Assembly: GCA_051879015.1 (NCBI GenBank)
Contig: JBJELF010000117.1
Coordinates: 1 to 40,770 of the forward strand
DNA: 40,770 nt
From: JBJELF01 sp051879015
GTDB lineage: Bacteria; Bacillota; Clostridia; Lachnospirales; Lachnospiraceae
Reading direction: 5' to 3'
The position numbers and the translations under genes were made by a program. This document shows, one piece after another, positions 34,271 through 40,770 of the stretch (positions are counted from its first letter, which is position 1; every line of letters starts with the position of its first letter). Under the pieces are notes generated by a model. It was not told the origin of the DNA and did no database searches. It saw only the letters and a list, made by a program, of their open reading frames with translations.

Positions 34271-37200
34271 TTACTTCAAGCGGAATGTCTTGATTTCATA
34301 AGGTTTGATTTGGAAGGTAATCTGATTTCCATTTACTTCTACATTACCCTCTGCTTCTTCCATCAAGTTAGTCTCAATTGCCTCTGCAATCGGATGATTT
34401 ACTGTTAACGTAACTTTGCTTCTGCAATTTTCTACCTCATAGCAACGAACGATGATACCATCCTTATCTTCCGCCTGCTTGATAGTCTCAAGTACCACAT
34501 TTGGCTGATCCACACTCATGAAAGACATACTGCGATTCTTTGCCTGACCTGCGACTGCAATCGCCGGTACATTCAAATTCATAGCTTCCTTCACAGTACC
34601 GCCCTGCTGCCAGCTGCCAGCATGTGGATACAGAGAGTAAGTAAAGTAATGTTCTTCCTGATCGGCAGTTTTGTTTGGCTCGGTACCAGACTTCAACAAA
34701 GTCAAGGACATCACACCATTCAATGCCGAATGTCCATACTTGCAGTCATTCAGCAAACTGACACCATATCCGCCTTCCGACATATCCATCCACTTTTGAG
34801 CACAGCTCTCAAATCTTGCCACATCCCAGCTCGTATTCTGATGAATCTTTCTTTTTAAATTACCAAACTGGATATCGAAGGTCGCTTCGTCCGTATGAAT
34901 ATCGATTGGGAAATGTACCTTCATTAAGTGCTCGCAAAGCTTCCAATCCACATAGGTCTCAAAATCGATACGGGCAGTATTGGCATAAAAATGAATCTTC
35001 TGACGAATCACACAATCCATAAACTGACGCTCTACCTTCAATGTTGCACGTACTGGACCCACTTCCTCCCAGCTGAGAGATACCACATTGTCCACTGCAT
35101 AAGATTTTTCAGTATAAAATACATCAATATTCCAACTGCTGTAGCAGCATGGCTTATCCTCATAGACACGAAGCTCATTGCCAATGGTTCCTGGCTTCAA
35201 TACTTCTCTATCATTCTTTTTATCATAAATGGAAGTAAACTGTGCCTTATCATCCAAAGTAATCTGGTAGTAAGGAGTCTCAATGATGGTTCCATCAAAG
35301 GAGAATGGCACTTCTGCTGCCGCGTCACAGCCACTTAAGGTCAGATAACCCTTGGATGGCATATGCTCTACATAGGCAATTGCTCCATTTTCTGTCTGCT
35401 GTACCGGATAAACACGGATACCGTCAGTCACGCCCGCAGCGGATACCTGTCCAAGAGAAACCACATCATTTCTCTCAAAACCTAAGGTATTAAATACGGT
35501 CAGTCCTTCCTGCTTTTCTATCATCGCTTCGATACGCTCTTTTATCATCGCAGCCATCTGCTCTGCCATCTGTGCGTACTCAACTTTGGTCACATCATAT
35601 ACTTCACGGATAGAGGAACCTGGCAAAATATCATGGAACTGATTTCTCAAAATGAGCTTCCACAATGCATCCAATTCCTCCTTTGGATAAGCCACACCGT
35701 ACTTCTCTGCCAATACAGATAAAAGTTCCAGATTCATAATATCAAATTCTGCCTTGCGATTTGAGCGCTTATTTCTTGCCATAGAAGTATAGGTTCCTCT
35801 GTGATACTCAAAATACAGCTCTCCAACCCAAGTAGCCAGACGACGATTATCTTTTACGCGAGCTTCCAACTCTCTGAAATACGTTAAAGAACCTTCCTGA
35901 CGCACTTTCGGAATGCCCTTGATACCCTTTTCCATACGCTTGGAAGTTTCCAACATTCTTCTGGTAGGACCGCCGCCTCCATCACCATAACCATAGGAAA
36001 TCAAAATATCATCATTGATTTCCTTATTGCTGTATCTACGCCATGCACCCATGATAGCATCCGGATGAAGCATACCATTGTAGGTTGTAAAGAAGCTGCT
36101 CTCACTCTGATTGACACCCAATGTGGTAATCAGATGAGTCAAAATCTGAGAGCCATCAATACCCTCCCACATAAAGGTATCATTTGGAAGTTTATTGTAT
36201 TCATTCCAAGCCAACTTAGTTGTCATAAAATACTGAATTCCAGACTTTTTCATAATCTGAGGCAATGCCGCACTGTATCCAAATACATCTGGCAGCCACA
36301 AAATATAATTATCCTTATCAAATTCTTCTTTAAAGAATTTCTTTCCTACTAAAAATTGACGAACTAACGATTCTCCGGAAGTCAAGTTACAATCGGCCTC
36401 TACCCACATACCGCCTTCTGGCTCCCAACGTCCTTCCTTAACACGCTCCTTAATTTCTTCATACATCTCTGGATGACGCTCTTTTACAAACTCATACAAC
36501 TGAGGCTGGCTGGACATAAACTTATAATTTGGATATTCTTTCATCAATTTTAATACAGTCGCAAAACTGCGGCAGGATTTCTGACGCACCTGTTCCACGG
36601 TCCAAAGCCAAGCTACATCAATGTGAGTGTGTCCGATACAAGTTGCAACAATATCACTATAACCTGCCAAATCTTCATACAAAGCCTTGCCAATGTAATC
36701 CGATGCCACCTTGATGGAATCATGGAACTCCTTGGTGTAAGGCTTACGCAAATCAATTAAATTGATTGTGTCAGTGACAATTGTCTCAATCTGAAAACGC
36801 TCCTTATCATTTTCCTCCATACGATTCAATCCCCAGAGTGGCACCTGAATGTCGTAATAGAGCGCCTTCACATCCAAGGCTACCTGTTCTATATCAGCCA
36901 ACAACTTCAGCTCAGAATGCAAGGTACCCGTGTAAGACTGCAAATCCAACTGGAATGTCTTTCCGCCCTCAGCACAGTGACTCAAAACGATTTCACGATG
37001 ATTGATATCCAAACCCTGTACTACCTCTCCATCAATAAACGCCAAAAATTGAGGATTCTGTCCATCATCCCAATCAGTTAAACCGGTATGAATCCGAAGC
37101 TGTACTGGCTTTTGATCCAGCTCCTCTGGAATCGTCACAGTAGTACGAAACCAGTAATGTCCATCTGGTCCATACCAGAGATCCTTACCTGCCTCAAATG

Positions 37201-37351
37201 GCTCCCATGGAATCTCGCTCTCATCCACTTCCTTTACATCAATGAAACATCCCTTTTTCATCTGGAAATCACCTAAGCGAATCCTTTTTACGATAGACAA
37301 TCCTCTTAACTGACTACAAATGACCTGCGCTCTTTCCTTTGCAAATTTCAT
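34271..37351 (-). CDS. GH38 alpha-mannosidase, cytoplasmic
   Basis: A 1026-residue class II alpha-mannosidase. The N-terminal sandwich leads into the catalytic barrel with GHTHIDVAWLWT (zinc ligands His243 and Asp245), FMSSQPQLYEF, GRWEPEGGMWVEADCNLTSGESLVRQ quoted here only as GGMWVEADCN, and the nucleophile Asp355 in WLPDVFGYSAALPQ. The helical bundle (RNQFHDILPGSSI) and the C-terminal beta super-sandwich follow, giving the full family length. It lacks a signal peptide. The ATG at 37351 is chosen because AAAGGA lies nine bases upstream; another ATG three codons earlier abuts that site. Together with GH125 next to it, the pair matches the GH38-GH125 arrangement of the Streptococcus pneumoniae N-glycan locus. 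Confidence 0.95.
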   Translation of the reverse strand: MKFAKERAQVICSQLRGLSIVKRIRLGDFQMKKGCFIDVKEVDESEIPWEPFEAGKDLWYGPDGHYWFRTTVTIPEELDQKPVQLRIHTGLTDWDDGQNPQFLAFIDGEVVQGLDINHREIVLSHCAEGGKTFQLDLQSYTGTLHSELKLLADIEQVALDVKALYYDIQVPLWGLNRMEENDKERFQIETIVTDTINLIDLRKPYTKEFHDSIKVASDYIGKALYEDLAGYSDIVATCIGHTHIDVAWLWTVEQVRQKSCRSFATVLKLMKEYPNYKFMSSQPQLYEFVKERHPEMYEEIKERVKEGRWEPEGGMWVEADCNLTSGESLVRQFLVGKKFFKEEFDKDNYILWLPDVFGYSAALPQIMKKSGIQYFMTTKLAWNEYNKLPNDTFMWEGIDGSQILTHLITTLGVNQSESSFFTTYNGMLHPDAIMGAWRRYSNKEINDDILISYGYGDGGGGPTRRMLETSKRMEKGIKGIPKVRQEGSLTYFRELEARVKDNRRLATWVGELYFEYHRGTYTSMARNKRSNRKAEFDIMNLELLSVLAEKYGVAYPKEELDALWKLILRNQFHDILPGSSIREVYDVTKVEYAQMAEQMAAMIKERIEAMIEKQEGLTVFNTLGFERNDVVSLGQVSAAGVTDGIRVYPVQQTENGAIAYVEHMPSKGYLTLSGCDAAAEVPFSFDGTIIETPYYQITLDDKAQFTSIYDKKNDREVLKPGTIGNELRVYEDKPCCYSSWNIDVFYTEKSYAVDNVVSLSWEEVGPVRATLKVERQFMDCVIRQKIHFYANTARIDFETYVDWKLCEHLMKVHFPIDIHTDEATFDIQFGNLKRKIHQNTSWDVARFESCAQKWMDMSEGGYGVSLLNDCKYGHSALNGVMSLTLLKSGTEPNKTADQEEHYFTYSLYPHAGSWQQGGTVKEAMNLNVPAIAVAGQAKNRSMSFMSVDQPNVVLETIKQAEDKDGIIVRCYEVENCRSKVTLTVNHPIAEAIETNLMEEAEGNVEVNGNQITFQIKPYEIKTFRLK

Positions 37352-37377
37352 AATCTCCATTCCTTTCTTATACGATA

Positions 37378-37395
37378 ATGCCTGCTGACAGGCAT
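37378..37395. other. Small hairpin between GH125 and GH38
   Basis: atgcctg and caggcat form a 7-bp stem with a 4-base loop, 27 bases upstream of the GH38 start on the minus strand. It is too weak and has no T-run to be a terminator; an mRNA processing or stability role is possible. Its arms repeat those inside the hairpin at 28304. Confidence 0.35.
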
Positions 37396-37475
37396 ACTGC
37401 TCTATACAATATCATCCTTCCTATCCAGCAGATACATCATTTTTAACCTATCTTAATATCTGCCAAATAGGCATT

Positions 37476-38792
37476 TTACAATAATATTTGTTCTACGAAC
37501 ATGGCAAACATCGAATTTGACCATGCAAACCAAGGTCTCGTAAACTGGGTCGAGTCGTCACACAAAAATCCCTCATGCATAAATCCAGTGCCAGCATCGG
37601 TATGAAGCAGTGTCTTCAATATTTCTTTCTGCTCCTTGGAATCACAGGAAGTCATGCCTTGAACAGACAGCGCAATTGGCCAAACATAGCGATATGGCGT
37701 GTGAGGACTTCCCACTCCCTTTGCCTCCAATCCTTCATAAAAGAATGGATTATCCTTGCTGAGTACAAATTTTCTTGTATTCTGATAAATCTCATCTTCC
37801 TTATCAACACAGCCCAGCCAAGGCAATGCCAACAAACTTGGTACATTCGCATCGTCCATACAATTACGGTTTCCCAAACCATCCACTTCATAGGCATACA
37901 TTTTGCCGTAAACGGGATGCTCAAACACAGCAAACTGCTGTAATCCAGCCTCTACCTCTGCTTTCATGCTCAGTGCCTGCTCTGCCAATTTGGAATTTTG
38001 ATAGATACATTCTGCTATCTCAGCAATCATGCCACACACTCTGGCTGCAAAACAGTTGGATGGGACTAAATAACCGTACTTGCAGGCATCATCACTTGGA
38101 CGAAAACCAGACCAAATCATACCCGTGTAGCCAACTGGCGTACCCTTGCCCCCACAACAGAGAGTATCCGATGGAGGACAATTGTCACGCTCAAAATAAT
38201 AGTTCGAATCGGTCATATGATGCTGCTCTTTTTTCCAAGTAGTTAAAATAAGCTCCAGCGTTTCTTCAATCTCAGGAGTAAACACACTCGTATCCTGTGT
38301 CAGCTTCCAATACTGCTCTAAGAGCCATACAGGGTAGCAGAGCGAGTCAATCTCATACTTGCGCTCCCACTCCCAAGGATTATCATCGGTATGGTCCTTC
38401 GCCCAGCAAGCACCATTTGGCTCTGGATTAAAGGCATTGGCATAGGGATCAATAGCAATCTGCTGAAATTGCTTCCAAAGCAAATCTCTTACCATCTCCC
38501 TTAAATCCTTCGACTCATTTAAAAAAGATAAATAATGTACCACCTGACAACTACTGTCTCTTAGCCACATGGCCTCAATATCTCCAGTAATCAGAAAAAT
38601 TTCATTTTTGTTGATACAGCGCACCGTCGTCTCGATGGTATTCAAAAAACACTGGCGAAACATGACGATTAATTTTTCCTCTTCTTCATCGGATAACCCA
38701 TGAGACTTCTGCTGTAATTTTTCACATAACTTATCTGCAATCTTTTTTGCTTCTTCTATCAAGCGCACACTGCGCAATTCATTTTGCTGCAT
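37476..38792 (-). CDS. GH125 exo-alpha-1,6-mannosidase, cytoplasmic
   Basis: A 438-residue (alpha/alpha)6-barrel enzyme. GH125 hallmarks are visible: FLITGDIEAMWLRDSSCQ around residue 66-82, ANAFNPEPNGACWAKDHTDDNPWEWERKYEIDSL represented by its NPWEWERKYEIDSL end, GMIWSGFRPSDDACKYGYLVPSN, and a C-terminal GTGFMHEGF followed by FTRPWFAWSNSMFA. Family members remove non-reducing alpha-1,6-mannose from N-glycans. The length matches characterised bacterial enzymes such as that of S. pneumoniae, and there is no signal peptide. It lies 95 bases after GH20 and 124 bases before GH38. A GAGGAAA precedes the ATG. Confidence 0.95.
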   Translation of the reverse strand: MQQNELRSVRLIEEAKKIADKLCEKLQQKSHGLSDEEEEKLIVMFRQCFLNTIETTVRCINKNEIFLITGDIEAMWLRDSSCQVVHYLSFLNESKDLREMVRDLLWKQFQQIAIDPYANAFNPEPNGACWAKDHTDDNPWEWERKYEIDSLCYPVWLLEQYWKLTQDTSVFTPEIEETLELILTTWKKEQHHMTDSNYYFERDNCPPSDTLCCGGKGTPVGYTGMIWSGFRPSDDACKYGYLVPSNCFAARVCGMIAEIAECIYQNSKLAEQALSMKAEVEAGLQQFAVFEHPVYGKMYAYEVDGLGNRNCMDDANVPSLLALPWLGCVDKEDEIYQNTRKFVLSKDNPFFYEGLEAKGVGSPHTPYRYVWPIALSVQGMTSCDSKEQKEILKTLLHTDAGTGFMHEGFLCDDSTQFTRPWFAWSNSMFAMFVEQILL

Positions 38793-38824
38793 CGAAGTTT
38801 CCTCAACTTTCGTTTATTCTTAGT

Positions 38825-38864
38825 AACGATTCTGCCTAACATACAGGATATTGACAGAATCGTT
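38825..38864. other. Long inverted repeat between GH20 and GH125
   Basis: aacgattctg and cagaatcgtt are exact complements, 20 bases apart (11 bp when the flanking T-A pair is added). It lies 23 bases after the GH20 stop. No T-run follows, so it could be an operator for GH125 transcription or an RNA stem-loop setting GH20 against downstream expression. Confidence 0.45.
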
Positions 38865-38887
38865 ATTGATATGATTTCAGATTTTTC

Positions 38888-40756
38888 CTACTGGTTTAAG
38901 GCATCCTCTCTGAGCATATTGGTGTACCAGAAGAATACCTGTGAAATCTGATACAGGTCGCCTTCCTTGCATGTCGCTCTCCAGCTCTCCTTGTAATAGT
39001 ACAGCCAACGCTCCAAATCTTCTGCCATCTCCATAGGATTTCTCAGTGCATACTCTTTTTCCGGTTTGGTTAATTTCACCCAAAGATACAATCCCACATC
39101 ATTCCAGATACGCATTGCCTCCAACGAAAGTAATGTGTTAGTTACAACTTCACGATGTTTGGTATCCATAGAACGACTAATTCTACGGATTTCCTGCTCC
39201 AACGCCATAATCTGCTCATTGCGCTCTGGAACTCGATCCATCGGTACCTCCAGGAATTTACTCATTATCATTTCCTTTGAAAACTTCTTCTGAGTCCATT
39301 CTTTATAGTGAACCACATGATGCCAGTCAAAGGTGGACTTACAGTCAGAATCTGTCCAGCACTGTACCAATCTGCCCGATGCATCCCCAAATTCCAAGAT
39401 CGAAATCTGACGATTTATCTCTTCTAAGCTCAAATCACAGTCTCCCCAAGAAAAGACCGCACCATAAATGATACCTGGTGTTGAGAATATTGGCTGATTG
39501 ATATGCCCATAATCACCCCAGTCTGTATTTAACACACCAAGCGCCCGATATTTCTTGCCAAACTCACACATCCTCTTGACATTGAGGTAACTGCTCGTCA
39601 TGGTGTTAATCCACATATTCCATCCACAACAGCCTGGACACATATACTGTGTCGCACCCGCCTCAGCAAAAATACGGCTGGCATCCTCATTTTGGTATGG
39701 GCTGTAGCCCCAATTTAAACAAATAGTACCCTCTGGCAATTTTTTAATCAATTCTGGGTATTTACAAATAATATCGCCCCAGAACATTGGAGTTTTGCCA
39801 TGCTGACTCAAAAATTCAAACAAGGATAAAATATGATTCACATATAAATTTCCTGTTCCTTCCTGCTCAGCCAAAGCAGCACTTCTGCCTTTGCCCAAAT
39901 CAAAAGTCTCATCACAGCAAATATTAAATTTATTGCTGCGGAACAGACTCATATATTCTTCCATCATATCATAAATCAGCGGCAGAGACTTTGGATTGGA
40001 CACGTTAAGCGTGTGATGGTTCATGCGATCCAGAAAAGAAAATGCCACATTCGGATCATCGCTGTTTTCTAATTCACACAAATCTTTATAGGTCTTGGTA
40101 GACAGTAGCTTATGTAAATGACCGAAAGTTGCAATGGCAGGAATCAGCTCAATTCCACGCTCATAGCAATACGTATCTAATTCTAAAATTTCATCTGATG
40201 TCAACGGAGTTTCATCTCTCCACATTTCTACCAAATCACGGAAAAGATAACTATGTTCAATATTCAGTTGGAATTGGTTAATTTTGTAAAATGCCAAAAT
40301 ATCAACCAATTTTTTCATATCAGCCAGCTTCAAAATACGACCGCGAGTTACATCATGGAACAATCCACGATTGGACACCGATGGCTCATCATCAATCAAG
40401 ACCGCATCCAATAATCCTGCCTGCTGTCTAACAATTTGACGCAAAGTCTGTACCCCCCAGCCCATGGAAATTACACTTCCTCCAACAATCACTACCATCT
40501 CCGGTGTTATTTCCAGCTGATAATGTTCTTCCGGCATAGCCGAATCAATTTTTAATAAGATATCACCTTTTCTTGCCTTGCCTCGAGAGATAGACAAAGT
40601 AATCCCTGCATAGGTTTGAATTTCCTCTTGCAGCATTTTGGCATATACCAATGCCTCTGTACTGCATGAACAATCCAGCATAATCATAGAGGTCAGGTCC
40701 ATTGCATATACACCTGATTTTTCCTCTACCTTTTTTGGTACTGGTAGTAAAATCAT
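38888..40756 (-). CDS. GH20 beta-N-acetylhexosaminidase, cytoplasmic
   Basis: A 622-residue exo-hexosaminidase that should release terminal beta-GlcNAc or GalNAc. The N-terminal alpha/beta domain (about 1-120) ends with the family's GVQTLRQIV. The barrel begins NRGLFHDVTRGRILKLADM, and the catalytic pair is Asp282-Glu283 in FNICCDETFDLGKG; the first of these acids orients the substrate acetamido group and the second is the acid. PMFWGDII and LNWGYSP follow. The C-terminal 150 residues are helical. Length and gene company resemble the intracellular GH20 of the S. pneumoniae GH38-GH125 locus. No signal peptide is present. AGGAGG precedes the ATG at the right edge of the window, so any promoter lies outside. 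Confidence 0.95.
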   Translation of the reverse strand: MILLPVPKKVEEKSGVYAMDLTSMIMLDCSCSTEALVYAKMLQEEIQTYAGITLSISRGKARKGDILLKIDSAMPEEHYQLEITPEMVVIVGGSVISMGWGVQTLRQIVRQQAGLLDAVLIDDEPSVSNRGLFHDVTRGRILKLADMKKLVDILAFYKINQFQLNIEHSYLFRDLVEMWRDETPLTSDEILELDTYCYERGIELIPAIATFGHLHKLLSTKTYKDLCELENSDDPNVAFSFLDRMNHHTLNVSNPKSLPLIYDMMEEYMSLFRSNKFNICCDETFDLGKGRSAALAEQEGTGNLYVNHILSLFEFLSQHGKTPMFWGDIICKYPELIKKLPEGTICLNWGYSPYQNEDASRIFAEAGATQYMCPGCCGWNMWINTMTSSYLNVKRMCEFGKKYRALGVLNTDWGDYGHINQPIFSTPGIIYGAVFSWGDCDLSLEEINRQISILEFGDASGRLVQCWTDSDCKSTFDWHHVVHYKEWTQKKFSKEMIMSKFLEVPMDRVPERNEQIMALEQEIRRISRSMDTKHREVVTNTLLSLEAMRIWNDVGLYLWVKLTKPEKEYALRNPMEMAEDLERWLYYYKESWRATCKEGDLYQISQVFFWYTNMLREDALNQ

Positions 40757-40770
40757 AATTGATTCCTCCT

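Noticed and set aside
1..40770. CcpA cre sites, CRISPR arrays, tRNA genes
   Set aside because: Intergenic regions were read for cre-like palindromes, spaced repeats and cloverleaf folds; none was convincing.

Overview
The window looks like a chromosomal segment of a low-GC Gram-positive gut anaerobe, most likely a Lachnospiraceae-type Clostridium relative. The signs are strong AGGAGG-type ribosome binding sites, an AT-rich sequence, sugar ABC importers rather than SusCD pairs, and YIP1/DUF5696 proteins of a kind known from Lachnospiraceae and Paenibacillus. No rRNA, tRNA, phage or plasmid genes are visible. Almost everything is one accessory glycan-utilisation region.

Layout. (1) 1-3717: a 5'-truncated view of an L-fucose isomerase gene (minus), a divergent AraC-family regulator (plus), and a convergent GH29 fucosidase. 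(2) 3798-9882 (minus): a two-domain protein joining a DapA/NanA-type aldolase to a sialidase-like propeller, a GH35 beta-galactosidase, a 184-bp MITE-like insertion, and a GH130 mannoside phosphorylase with its own terminator and a strong promoter plus large palindromic operator. (3) 10089-23201 (minus): a transport cassette with two substrate-binding proteins, two permease pairs, a YIP1 membrane protein with an extracellular NHL/TPR part, and a DUF5696 lipoprotein. It carries no ATPase. A GH3 glycosidase lies upstream (23514-25790). (4) 26099-28246 (plus): a CBM9-like protein and a LacI-family regulator. (5) 28341-40756 (minus): GH20, GH125, GH38, GH18, GH29, CutC and a large duplicated transglutaminase-like protein, ending at a perfect 16-bp-stem hairpin.

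Together the enzymes match the linkages of complex N-glycans. GH29 would remove fucose, GH35 galactose, GH20 GlcNAc, GH38 and GH125 alpha-mannose, GH130 the core beta-mannose by phosphorolysis, and GH18 the chitobiose core. GH3 could remove core xylose if the glycan is of plant origin. None of the glycosidases has a visible signal peptide, so glycans or glycopeptides are probably imported whole and dismantled in the cytoplasm, much as in a lysosome. Fucose would then enter catabolism through FucI.

The parts with no established role here are the most interesting: the aldolase-sialidase-like fusion, the transglutaminase-like protein with a dead second copy (a possible deglycosylating amidase), CutC, the cytoplasmic CBM9-like protein, and the YIP1/DUF5696 components embedded among the permeases. 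Functional claims rest on family recognition by eye; no database search was run.
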